In this document: positions 16,413 through 25,043 of the stretch, piece after piece
Numbering within the stretch: position 1 is the stretch's first letter
How the letters are laid out: every line of letters starts with the position of its first letter
The notes under the pieces: model-generated
What the model was told of the DNA's origin: nothing
What the model saw: the letters and a program-made list of their open reading frames with translations, nothing else
Databases searched by the model: none
Made by a program: the position numbers and the translations under genes
Assembly (NCBI GenBank): GCA_944390275.1
Contig: CALXPL010000003.1
Location: forward strand, 162,350-226,349
Length of the DNA stretch: 64,000 nucleotides
Direction: 5' to 3'
From: an uncultured Alphaproteobacteria bacterium
GTDB taxonomy: Bacteria; Pseudomonadota; Alphaproteobacteria; RF32; CAG-239

Positions 16413-18326
16413 TTAGTGGTCGCAGGGCTCATCGCAACTTCCTACTTTACTTATCCCAACATCTGGTAAATCTATTAAAAACGCTTCACAATCAGCTAAA
16501 TTGTTAAATGTTTCTCCTTCTCCATGAGGTGAAACTTCACAAAATTCTCCGCTTGCTCCTTCTATGATATTGTTGTTTTTATCTACACAGCCGTAATAAT
16601 CAGACGTTTCATATCTTACCCAATATTTACCATTGGGAAGTGCCTCGCATTTTTTACCCCTACCAATATGCGCTGATCTTCCATTAGAACAGGCTTTTAA
16701 GCCAGTGCCGCAACCGTAATAACTATGAACTTTATATCCCGTGCAAGATTTAACTCCATAAATATAGAAATTAGCTTTTCCATAAGGTGTTGGGTTGGAA
16801 GTACATTGACATGAATTTAGAGAGCTGTTGAAAACAAAGCCGTTTGCCGTATCACAACCGTAATCAATGAATTTTCCTGAACAGATTTCTTTTTCGCATT
16901 TGTGCCCGAACGGACAAGACGGAAATGTTCCTTTTTGAGGGCAAGTACAGGTTTTGTTGCTTGAGTTCCATTCATAACTCTCTTGGCAGCCGTCAACTTT
17001 ATAATATTTATCCGAACATGCTTCATAAGAGCAGCGATACCCTGTCGGACATGTCGATAAATCTCCATAATTCGGACAAGTGCAGGTTTTGTTAACGTAA
17101 TTCCATGTGTAGCTGGGTTGGCAACCGTCAACTTTGTAATATTTTCCAGAACAAGATTCTTTTTCGCATTTATATCCTGTGGGGCATGATGTTAGAGTTC
17201 CTTTGTTGGGGCAGGTGCAGGTCTTGTCTGCCGCATTCCAAACATAACTTGATTGGCAACCATCAACTTTATAATATTTTCCCGTACATTTTTCGTATTG
17301 GCATTTGTATCCTTTCGGACATGAACTTAATGTCCCTTGGTTCGGACATGTACAGGTTCGTGCCGCCGCATCCCAGACATAACTCTCTTGACAGCCGTCA
17401 ATTTTGTAATATTTATCCGTGCATTTTTCATATTCGCATTTGTATCCCGTCGGACAACTCTCGTATATTCCTCGGTTGGGGCAGGCTTTGCAATTATCAT
17501 ACTTGGTTACGGTGCCCGATAAACATGTTTTGGCTCCGATTTCCGGTGCCGTTAAATCACAATCCTTATATCCCTCGCAGGGATTGGGAATAATGCGATA
17601 TTTTTTTTGGTTGTTGCAATCAATACAGGGGACTTCATCTTTGATATACCCATCCGGTATGTCGCCGCGAGTGTAGGTATATTCCGAACACATGTTACAA
17701 CATATTCCATAGGAGTAGTCATAAGAACATCTCTTATTACCAAGTCGCCACCCGTCCGGACAACTGTCCGTATATTCCGGATTTTCCTTTTTACACATTT
17801 CTTTGGGGTCAAGTTGACATTGGCGATATTTGCCATTGCATGATTCGCCAACTCCCATGTAAGGGGATTCACAAACTTGTGAAAATGATGGATCACAAGG
17901 GCAAAATCCATAACTTGGATCTGCCGGACAAAGAGAGGCTGTTCTGCCGTTTGAACATCGCTTTAACCCCTTGGTATAGCCCGCTTCTTCACAGATTTTA
18001 TCTGGCGGTGTAAAGTCCATCGGACTATCCGGTTTGTCCGGTGTTTCGTTATTTCCAAATCTGTCTCCCGAGCAATTTCCGGCATCGGTTATAAAACATA
18101 CCGAAGCAACTTGTCTTCCTGTGGCTGAAATTTCATCAAAAATTCGTGATGATAAGTTTGGTATTTCTCGAGTGTGGTATTGTGGTGTGATATGTGTGTG
18201 AGCGGGAATACCAGACTTTCGGATATTTGAAAAGCCTTGCGTAGAGGCAAAAGCCGAATAGGAAAAGCAACTGCCGACAGTCAGAGCAACCGTGGACAGC
18301 AATAGTGTTTTCGACATACTCATCAT
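16413..18326 (-). CDS. Secreted Cys-rich repeat protein (paralogue of the gene at 4001-5458)
   Basis: The signal peptide and first 100 or so residues are nearly identical to the gene at 4001-5458. Then come a short proline-rich linker, a Cys-rich region with the modules GVGESCNGKY and PNPCEGYKDC shared with that gene, five tandem 45-residue repeats, and a unique Cys-rich tail. Each repeat follows CPN-G....CP-GYKC--E-C--KYYKVDGCQ-SY-WN----TCT, so six cysteines per unit. I use the ATG at 18326, five bases after GGGAGG. The architecture suggests a disulfide-rich extracellular stalk or adhesin-like protein; that role is inference. The convergent small gene is separated by a terminator. Confidence 0.8.
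   Translation of the reverse strand: MMSMSKTLLLSTVALTVGSCFSYSAFASTQGFSNIRKSGIPAHTHITPQYHTREIPNLSSRIFDEISATGRQVASVCFITDAGNCSGDRFGNNETPDKPDSPMDFTPPDKICEEAGYTKGLKRCSNGRTASLCPADPSYGFCPCDPSFSQVCESPYMGVGESCNGKYRQCQLDPKEMCKKENPEYTDSCPDGWRLGNKRCSYDYSYGICCNMCSEYTYTRGDIPDGYIKDEVPCIDCNNQKKYRIIPNPCEGYKDCDLTAPEIGAKTCLSGTVTKYDNCKACPNRGIYESCPTGYKCEYEKCTDKYYKIDGCQESYVWDAAARTCTCPNQGTLSSCPKGYKCQYEKCTGKYYKVDGCQSSYVWNAADKTCTCPNKGTLTSCPTGYKCEKESCSGKYYKVDGCQPSYTWNYVNKTCTCPNYGDLSTCPTGYRCSYEACSDKYYKVDGCQESYEWNSSNKTCTCPQKGTFPSCPFGHKCEKEICSGKFIDYGCDTANGFVFNSSLNSCQCTSNPTPYGKANFYIYGVKSCTGYKVHSYYGCGTGLKACSNGRSAHIGRGKKCEALPNGKYWVRYETSDYYGCVDKNNNIIEGASGEFCEVSPHGEGETFNNLADCEAFLIDLPDVGISKVGSCDEPCDH
16809..17483 (-). repeat. 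Five tandem 135-bp coding repeats (45 residues each)
   Basis: Repeat starts (the CPN or CPQ codons, minus strand) fall at 17483, 17348, 17213, 17078 and 16943, an exact 135-bp period. The middle three are most alike; the last is diverged after KCEKEICSGK. Copy-number change by slippage would stay in frame. Confidence 0.9.
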
Positions 18327-18413
18327 AACATCCTCCCTACTTATCATCACGACTCTACTCTAGCATATTTATTGCAATATGTAAATACTAATTTTGTTAA
18401 TAAAGGAGAAAAA
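18067..18413 (-). repeat. Inverted 345-bp cassette, right copy
   Basis: This is the reverse-oriented partner of 3916-4260, covering upstream region, Shine-Dalgarno, signal peptide and conserved N-terminal domain. The two copies face each other across 13.8 kb, so homologous recombination would invert the interval and swap the distal parts of the two genes. Confidence 0.9.
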
Positions 18414-18440
18414 GGACAAACTCTTTATGTCTTAAAACAC

Positions 18441-18472
18441 AAAAAAGCGAGAAACTATGTTCTCGCTTTTTT
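18441..18472 (-). terminator. Terminator of the 18490-19605 gene
   Basis: The perfect stem AAAAAAGCGAGAA / TTCTCGCTTTTTT has T-runs in both directions; on the minus strand it closes the coiled-coil protein gene before the Cys-rich gene's promoter. Confidence 0.88.
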
Positions 18473-18489
18473 GTTCGTTTGATTGCCGC

Positions 18490-19605
18490 TTATTTATTGT
18501 AGCCGATTGTTACCAACAGGGCTTGTTTCATATCAACCATTGGCGGCAATATTAATATTTCTTTCTTTTTTCTCAAGCGCTGGAAACGCGTATCCAGAAA
18601 TTTCAGATTCTTTTCCATCAGCTTGAAGTGTTTTTCTTCAATGCCGATGATGCTTAATCTTGAATTTTGAATCTCGTCCAAGATATCATTAATGGCAAAG
18701 CACTCTTGTTGCTCCATGTCTTCCAGCCGTTGAAGTATGTACATCTTCTTTTCAGGCTCTACCCCTTTGCTAATTCCCATCGTTTTGGTTAAGTTTAACC
18801 AAGGACGTGAAAAATCAAACGGTTTCAGCTTTTTCCAAGCCTTGTTGAAACTTTCTTGAATTTTTAACAGCTCTTGTATGTTTTTGGCTGTTATAAGCTG
18901 TTTCTTTAGTTTATCGAAAGTTTCTTTGAAGATTGACAATGCATAATTTTTCCATTTGTCAAATTCTTCATCAATTTTCTTATGAAAATTTTTTTCATAA
19001 TAAGAACTTAGGTTGTTGCAGCTGAAAATCAGACTCTTAATCCGTGGTTCGCAGTCAATGCTGACATACAACTGTTTTTGTAACAGTTCTAGCCAATCTT
19101 TATCCATGCGCAAGGCATAGTAAAAATCTCGCATCTCACTCTTTGACAGGGAACTTGCTTCTGAAGCGAAATTTCCTTTCCAGACTCCTTCCGAATTCAA
19201 CCTTTTACTGATTTCCAGTAATTTTTCGCTCTTTTTTAATCCCATTAATAAAATCGACATTTCATTGCTGGGCTTGGTTGGCGGTTTGGGTCTTGTTTCC
19301 TTTACCGAAACGGTTGTTTCTTTTACTTCTTTGGCAACAAGTTTTTGACTCCGGTTGTACCACTTTTCCAGAGTTACTGACGCCATTTTATCGCTCGTTG
19401 TTTCTTCGTAGAAATTTACTACGTGAAACTTAAAGGCAATTAAGGCTTTCCTCTTTGCCTCAAAATTTTTGTAGAATTGTTTGCTTTTTAGCATGGCATC
19501 TTCTTTTTCTCTTAAAAAACAATACAGGTCTATCAGGTCTTTCGGAGACATTGTGTTTTTTTCAGAGAACATGTTACTCCAGAATTTTTCTATTAAATTT
19601 TCCAT
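18490..19605 (-). CDS. Hypothetical coiled-coil protein, 371 residues
   Basis: This soluble, helical, lysine-rich protein has no signal or membrane segment and no recognised domain. A proline-rich break (KETRPKPPTKPSNE, about residues 100-115) divides a short N-terminal helical region from a long one. No Shine-Dalgarno precedes the ATG; instead an AT-rich leader with ATTATTAATAT is found, resembling leaders of several other genes in the window. It ends at a strong terminator. Confidence 0.6.
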   Translation of the reverse strand: MENLIEKFWSNMFSEKNTMSPKDLIDLYCFLREKEDAMLKSKQFYKNFEAKRKALIAFKFHVVNFYEETTSDKMASVTLEKWYNRSQKLVAKEVKETTVSVKETRPKPPTKPSNEMSILLMGLKKSEKLLEISKRLNSEGVWKGNFASEASSLSKSEMRDFYYALRMDKDWLELLQKQLYVSIDCEPRIKSLIFSCNNLSSYYEKNFHKKIDEEFDKWKNYALSIFKETFDKLKKQLITAKNIQELLKIQESFNKAWKKLKPFDFSRPWLNLTKTMGISKGVEPEKKMYILQRLEDMEQQECFAINDILDEIQNSRLSIIGIEEKHFKLMEKNLKFLDTRFQRLRKKKEILILPPMVDMKQALLVTIGYNK

Positions 19606-19713
19606 ATTCTAATATATTAATAATTAAACATAAAATTATTTGTTCCTTTCTTGTTAACATAATTCTTGGACAAAATCAATACAAAAATTCTTTTATTTTG
19701 CAGATACCGATTT

Positions 19714-19949
19714 TTAGTATTCTTCTTGTCCTTCTTTTTGTAGAATGTGGCTCGAAAATAATCGTTCTTCCGACTCTCCGATTAATCGGCAAACACCTGA
19801 CATTCGCTCTGACCATTCTATTTTATCGAATTTTGAAAATTCTTCCAAAAGAATGTTTACCGCCTCATATTTGCTAACATTCCTCTTTGCTCATTGACTT
19901 CTTTAATCTCAAATTCTAAGCCACCGATTTCTCTTGTCTTTTTCTCCAT
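19714..19949 (-). pseudogene. Frameshifted small gene directly downstream of eptA
   Basis: On the minus strand an ATG seven bases after the eptA stop, preceded by AAAGGA, opens a frame encoding MEKKTREIGGLEFEIKEVNEQ. That frame ends after about 30 codons. The reading frame one base back continues smoothly as KYEAVNILLEEFSKF to a TAA at 19714, with clear coding character. A single-base loss in the short A-run near 19886 (CAAAGAGG) would explain the break; repaired, the product is about 78 residues, acidic and helical. It is either a recent pseudogene, a recoding site or an assembly error. No family was recognised. Confidence 0.5.
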
Positions 19950-19956
19950 TTGCTTT

Positions 19957-21561
19957 CTAATCCTTTCGGGTTTGGCAGGGGGCGAATATGTCTAATTCTT
20001 CTTTATAAACCGAACTCTTTATACCCGCTAATCCCAGAAAACTATGAAACAAATTGTCATGCGAATGGTATGACTCTGCTTGTCGGCGGAGGCATTGTTT
20101 GTTTATTCTTAAATCTTGTGCCGTGCTTTGCGGAAACCATAAAAGTGCCGGTATATGTTTTTGTTCTTCCGGTGCACTGTCATACGGGTAGGCATGAAGA
20201 TATTTGCCGCCTTCTCCTAATGATTCTCCGTGGTCTGATGCATATATCATCACGATGTTGTAATCTTTTTCAAAGCCTTTTAATAATTTTATTAATTGCT
20301 GTAAAAATTCACTCGTGTAGTGTATGGAATTGTCATAAGCGTTGAGCAATTCTTCTCGACTGCAACTCTTTAATCCCGCGTCTTTACAAATGGGTTGATA
20401 GGGGGCTTCTCTGTCTTGCGGATAACGGTTGAAATAATCCGGACCGTGGCTTCCTCTTTGGTGCAGAACTAAAAAGGTGTTTTGATTTATTTTTTTGAGC
20501 TTGTTTTCCAAGCCTTTTAACAAAACGTTATCCAGACAGTTTTTTCCCATGCAGGCTTCTTCATATTCTATTCTGTTGCAATTGTCTTGACAGCCCGTGT
20601 TGTTATCTCGCCATAGGCTATGATAACCGTTGTTTTGCATGACATCGGTCAAGTTGCCTTGATTTAATTCCGAACCGGTTACAAAATCTTGTCTTCCGTC
20701 TTTGGAAAACATACAAGGAACCGCTACCGCCGTTGAGGTACCGCAGGCATAAAATTGCGGATAATAAATGAGTTCGTCTTTATATTCCTTTAATGCGGCG
20801 TTTGTATCTCGTTGGTAATTTCCCAGAGAAAAATTTGCCGCGCGTGCTGTCTCTCCGACAACAAAAACAAATAAATTCTTTTTATCGTTATGCCAGTATT
20901 TTTCTACATAGGCATCTGTGGCTATGGCTTGGTATGGCCGCGTGAGCTCTTTGTGCATCTTGCTGACACCGATTATTGCTCCGATATAGTTGCTTGGAAC
21001 CAAGGCGTAGCGCAGCTCATAATGATTGTTGGCAATATCTTTAAATCTTTGTGGCGATATTCCTATTATCAATCCTATGATTACGGCAATTATCCCGCTT
21101 TGTTTTAGGCGGAGTTTTAATTCTTGTTTCCAGGGTTGAAACGTGATTGTGCAACGGCTTATCACAAGTGCGGGAATTATGCCTAAGCCTAGAATAATGA
21201 ACGGTAATTTCCACTGGAATAAATCGCTTGCTTCGTAAATGTTGGTGCGAATGACGTTTAGTATCATCACTTTATCTATCAAGATATTATACGAACTCAT
21301 AAAATAGTAGGCAAACGCATTGCCGATAACCAAACTTATGGCGAGTATCTTTGTGACTCTTTCGGTTACGAAAAGCAGATTTAGGATTACATTCAGAACC
21401 CCATAAATAATAATCGTGCCGCAGAGCATAAATAACAGATTGTTATCTATGGCTTGAAGTTTCTCAAAGAAAGAGCCGTTATAGACTAATAACGTAAATA
21501 AAACATAGAAGTTTATGAATTGTTGACTGTTGGTCTTTATACGGGGAAGCTCTCTTGTCAT
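19957..21561 (-). CDS. eptA: Phosphoethanolamine-lipid A transferase (EptA/MCR family)
   Basis: The enzyme moves phosphoethanolamine from phosphatidylethanolamine to lipid A on the periplasmic face of the inner membrane. An N-terminal domain with five or so membrane helices (residues about 15-170) precedes a periplasmic sulfatase-fold domain. Zinc-site residues are visible: Glu237 in VVGETARA, the nucleophile Thr277 in CGTSTAVAVPCMF, and Asp-His in YASDHGESLGE. Several cysteine pairs (GCQDNCN, CMGKNC, CKDAGLKSC) match the disulfides of MCR-type enzymes. At 534 residues the length is standard. Members alter cationic peptide and polymyxin susceptibility; whether this one does is not shown. It follows hdaA by nine bases. 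Confidence 0.92.
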   Translation of the reverse strand: MTRELPRIKTNSQQFINFYVLFTLLVYNGSFFEKLQAIDNNLLFMLCGTIIIYGVLNVILNLLFVTERVTKILAISLVIGNAFAYYFMSSYNILIDKVMILNVIRTNIYEASDLFQWKLPFIILGLGIIPALVISRCTITFQPWKQELKLRLKQSGIIAVIIGLIIGISPQRFKDIANNHYELRYALVPSNYIGAIIGVSKMHKELTRPYQAIATDAYVEKYWHNDKKNLFVFVVGETARAANFSLGNYQRDTNAALKEYKDELIYYPQFYACGTSTAVAVPCMFSKDGRQDFVTGSELNQGNLTDVMQNNGYHSLWRDNNTGCQDNCNRIEYEEACMGKNCLDNVLLKGLENKLKKINQNTFLVLHQRGSHGPDYFNRYPQDREAPYQPICKDAGLKSCSREELLNAYDNSIHYTSEFLQQLIKLLKGFEKDYNIVMIYASDHGESLGEGGKYLHAYPYDSAPEEQKHIPALLWFPQSTAQDLRINKQCLRRQAESYHSHDNLFHSFLGLAGIKSSVYKEELDIFAPCQTRKD

Positions 21562-21570
21562 CTTGTTTCC

Positions 21571-22338
21571 TCAAAATTTGAATAATTCACCTTGGCCGTC
21601 GCTGTTGGAAAAGTCAAAAAGTTCTCCTTGGGTGTCGCTGTTTAGATTTTCTATCGCTTCTTTAACGATGTTTATGCTCACAGCGCGTTTGCGTGCCAGC
21701 GACAAGCGGTCGGTTTCTTCAACCAATTTGCGCGCGTAGGAAAAAGAACGCTGCATGTTTCCAAGCATATATTTTATTACTTCTTCGCTGACGCTGACTT
21801 GTCTGTCCATAAATAATTTTATCAGTAATGCGGATAATAACCCGTCATCCGGTTCTCCGATGGCGACGCTTTGCACGATGTTCATACGTGAACGTAAATC
21901 CGGTAGATGAAATCCGATACGGGCAGGGGCTTCTTCGGCCGTAAATAATACCGACCCGCCTTCATCTCGGTACATGTTGTATAAGTGAAACAGCGTTTCT
22001 TCATCTATGCCGGCTTTTAAATCTTCTATGATTAAGCACGGATGTATTTCCAGAAGCTGCCGCGGGAGGTCTTTGTTTAATTCTTCCGCTTTTATACAGG
22101 GTATTTTATAAGGATAATGTTCTATCAATGATACTTTATCTGAAAAAATATGACTTAAATGGGTTTTGCCACATCCCGTCGGCCCGTAGATGCAGGCGGC
22201 AAAATAATTCCAATTCGGCCAGCTGTCTATTAAACGAAAGGCTTCAAAATTGCATTCCGCCAGCATGAAATCTTCTCGACCCATGTAGGGGCGATGATAA
22301 AATTCGATTGCCAGTTGTGTGCCTTTCTTATCTGCCAT
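21571..22338 (-). CDS. hdaA: Hda/HdaA-like DnaA-related regulator
   Basis: This 255-residue protein resembles the AAA+ and Box VII regions of DnaA but lacks the DNA-binding domain IV. Features include an N-terminal QLAIEF segment that can serve as the clamp-binding motif, Walker A YGPTGCGKTHL and the IIEDLKAG Walker B-like segment. Hda proteins bound to the beta clamp stimulate ATP hydrolysis by DnaA and so prevent re-initiation; the alphaproteobacterial form is HdaA. It lies 50 bases downstream of cckA in a common transcription direction. A DnaA-fold DNA-loading factor is the alternative but less likely. Confidence 0.8.
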   Translation of the reverse strand: MADKKGTQLAIEFYHRPYMGREDFMLAECNFEAFRLIDSWPNWNYFAACIYGPTGCGKTHLSHIFSDKVSLIEHYPYKIPCIKAEELNKDLPRQLLEIHPCLIIEDLKAGIDEETLFHLYNMYRDEGGSVLFTAEEAPARIGFHLPDLRSRMNIVQSVAIGEPDDGLLSALLIKLFMDRQVSVSEEVIKYMLGNMQRSFSYARKLVEETDRLSLARKRAVSINIVKEAIENLNSDTQGELFDFSNSDGQGELFKF

Positions 22339-22388
22339 ACTTTGCCTCGTCCTCTTTGCTCTTCTTTTCTTCTTGTATCCTTTCTTTT

Positions 22389-25043
22389 TTAATCTGATTT
22401 GCTTAAAACTTCAAATACTTTTTTGGTTAAATCCCCTAAGCTGAACGGTTTGGCGATGAAAGCAAATTCCTCAGAACCGGCTAATTCGCGGCGGGCTATC
22501 TCTTCTGAGTAACCCGAGGCCAAAATTATCTTTATGTTCGGTATCGCTTCTTTTACACGACCGGCCAATTCCGCTCCGTTCATTCCCGGCATGACCATGT
22601 CGGTTATCATTAAGTCGAAATCTTTATCCGTGTTTAAGTGTTCTAACGCATTTTCGGCAGAATTGCAGGCGATGACTTCATAACCCTTTTTCTTTAAGGC
22701 TCGTACCGCAAAGGCTCTTACCGAATCTTCGTCTTCAACAAATAATATGCGAATGTCTTCTCCTCCGCTGCCGTTGCCCTTATCGCGGTCAATGGCTGAT
22801 ACGTTCATGCCGAATATCAACTTTTGATTCATGGCTATCGGGGAGCTAATCTTTTCATTAACACTTAAAACCGTGGTGCCTTCTTTGTTGGTTAAGGTGT
22901 CTTTTATCTTTTCTTCCGGTGAATTTTCAACCTCTTCTTCTTTTTCAAATCGCGGTAAATAAATTCCAAAAGTCGTGCCTTGACCGATGATGCTGTCAAC
23001 TTTGATGAAACCTTCCGTTTGACGAACTATTCCGTAAACCATTGCCAAACCTAATCCCGTTCCCGAGCCGACAACATTTTGTTTGGTCGAGAAGAAGGGT
23101 TCAAATATGCGGGTCAGGTTTTCTATCGGTATGCCACAACCCGTGTCGCTTACTTCAATGACGACAAATTCTCCCGGTTTTATGGTGTCAGCTCCAAATT
23201 GGTAGGGCTCAAGTAAGGTTTCTGTCCTTGTTCGTATCGTCAAGGTTCCTTTGCCGTTCATCGCGTCTTTGGCATTTACCGCCAAATTCATTATTACTTG
23301 TGTGAATTGTACCGGATCAACGCGTATGTAGCCTAATTCGTTGCCGTGTTGAAAGTTTAATTTTATCTTCTCTCCCAATATTCTTTTCAACATATGACTC
23401 AATTCGGCAAAATTCTCCGTGACCTCAATTAATTTTGGTTTTAACGGTTGCTTTCTGGAAAAAGCCAAGAGTTGTCTCACTAATCCGGCTGCACGGTTTG
23501 CATTGTTCTTGATTTGAATTATGTCCGCAAATGACGGGTCGCCTATGCCGTGGCGTTGTAATAATAAATCGCAAAATCCTATCATCGCCGTCAATAAATT
23601 GTTAAAATCGTGCGCAACGCCTCCTGCTAATTGTCCCATGGCTTGCATCTTTTGGGCTTGCGCAAATTGTAACTCCAAATTCTTGCGTGCCGTTGCATCT
23701 ATCATATATATCACACAGCCTTCACTCCCTTGCCCTTGTCTTGTGCCGGGGTGGGTGCGAAGCGCGCTGATGTACATTAATGCCGCGCGCTCCTCATCGT
23801 TGCTTCTTTGAAGGCGAATATCTTGCTTTATGCTCGTTTCCGTGCCGTTGATGATACTTGCCATGCTTTGTTGGAATTTCTCTTGGTCTTCCGCTTTGAT
23901 ATAACTTTCGAATGCTTTGTTGATAATTTTATTTTTTTCTTTGTTAATAAATTCTTCGGCTGCTTGGTTGCAATCGTTTATTTTTCCTTCTTTGTCGCAA
24001 ATAATTATGCTTAACGGCGTGTCTTTAAATAAACTTCCCAAGATACCGTTTTGTTCTTCTAATCTTTGCTGCAGTTCCTGTTCCGTCGGTATGTCGGTGA
24101 TAACAATACCCCGCGTTTTAATCGTGCCGTTTTCTCGGAAATTCTCTTGCGCTATATAACTCCTTTGCCCTTCTTCTCCCGTTATTATATAAATTTCTCC
24201 CTGCCAATTATTGGGGTGAAGGGGAAGCTCCGAATTCTCTCCGATATAGTCTCTTAAATTTTTGCCGATAACCTCTTCTCGTGTTTTTTTGACGGTGTGC
24301 GAAAAGGCATGGTTGCAATATTCTATCTTGTAATCTTTGTCGCAGATGTATAATCCTGCCGGTAAATAATCCATAAAATCATGCATTAAATGTCTTTCTT
24401 CCTGCATGATTTGTTCAATGTTCTTCTCCGCCGTGATGTTCTTGATTTGCCAATAATAATAGGTTTCTTTCTTTATCTTCTTTATCGAATAGGCTCCTTT
24501 GAATATGTCTGTCTTCTTTAAATACATCGGTTGTAGGCGGATGCGGTACCACTCCTCCGGACTGAAAAATTTGTGCTTGTCCTCTTTCAGATTTAACGAT
24601 AAATCTACTTCTACCGAACACAGATTTTCTATCGCTCCGTTTAATCGGGCATAGTTGCCCTTGTTTTGGCGGTTCTCCGATAAATGCTTTTCCAGAAAAG
24701 TTAAAACGTTCTCTCCGTGCAAAAATTCTTGAGCCGCCGTGTTCTCGATTACTGCTTCATAATCGGCATTGTCTATCCTTCTTGCTTCGTGTTCGTCTTT
24801 TAACAGTTCGTTGGCAAAGCCTCCGTAGCTTATGGCTTCTTCTCCCGCTTTTAACGTTTTTATTGTCGATAATAAGCTGAACGCACTCAGAAAAAATATT
24901 ATCCCGATGCAATATAGCGAATATTGCGGGTACATGAAAAATAATATCACACTCGCTGTTAGTAAAATCAGCGTGTATGATAAAAAGATTAATCGATTTT
25001 CTAATCGCTTATCGGGGCGTTTCGTTTTTAAGCTGCATAACAT
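22389..25043 (-). CDS. cckA: Hybrid sensor histidine kinase CckA
   Basis: Domain order is two membrane helices (residues about 18-62), two PAS domains (about 220-320 and 335-450), a HisKA domain with the phospho-histidine at about 478 in GGVAHDFNNLL, a HATPase domain with NAVNAKDAM-like N-box and DTGCGIP and GTGLGL boxes, and a C-terminal receiver with the acceptor Asp in ITDMVMPGMNG. This order, and position right after flhB, identify CckA. CckA drives the ChpT relay to CtrA, which is encoded at 50976-51677. The start codon lies 35 bases inside the 3' end of flhB, so the two are probably translationally coupled. Confidence 0.92.
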   Translation of the reverse strand: MLCSLKTKRPDKRLENRLIFLSYTLILLTASVILFFMYPQYSLYCIGIIFFLSAFSLLSTIKTLKAGEEAISYGGFANELLKDEHEARRIDNADYEAVIENTAAQEFLHGENVLTFLEKHLSENRQNKGNYARLNGAIENLCSVEVDLSLNLKEDKHKFFSPEEWYRIRLQPMYLKKTDIFKGAYSIKKIKKETYYYWQIKNITAEKNIEQIMQEERHLMHDFMDYLPAGLYICDKDYKIEYCNHAFSHTVKKTREEVIGKNLRDYIGENSELPLHPNNWQGEIYIITGEEGQRSYIAQENFRENGTIKTRGIVITDIPTEQELQQRLEEQNGILGSLFKDTPLSIIICDKEGKINDCNQAAEEFINKEKNKIINKAFESYIKAEDQEKFQQSMASIINGTETSIKQDIRLQRSNDEERAALMYISALRTHPGTRQGQGSEGCVIYMIDATARKNLELQFAQAQKMQAMGQLAGGVAHDFNNLLTAMIGFCDLLLQRHGIGDPSFADIIQIKNNANRAAGLVRQLLAFSRKQPLKPKLIEVTENFAELSHMLKRILGEKIKLNFQHGNELGYIRVDPVQFTQVIMNLAVNAKDAMNGKGTLTIRTRTETLLEPYQFGADTIKPGEFVVIEVSDTGCGIPIENLTRIFEPFFSTKQNVVGSGTGLGLAMVYGIVRQTEGFIKVDSIIGQGTTFGIYLPRFEKEEEVENSPEEKIKDTLTNKEGTTVLSVNEKISSPIAMNQKLIFGMNVSAIDRDKGNGSGGEDIRILFVEDEDSVRAFAVRALKKKGYEVIACNSAENALEHLNTDKDFDLMITDMVMPGMNGAELAGRVKEAIPNIKIILASGYSEEIARRELAGSEEFAFIAKPFSLGDLTKKVFEVLSKSD

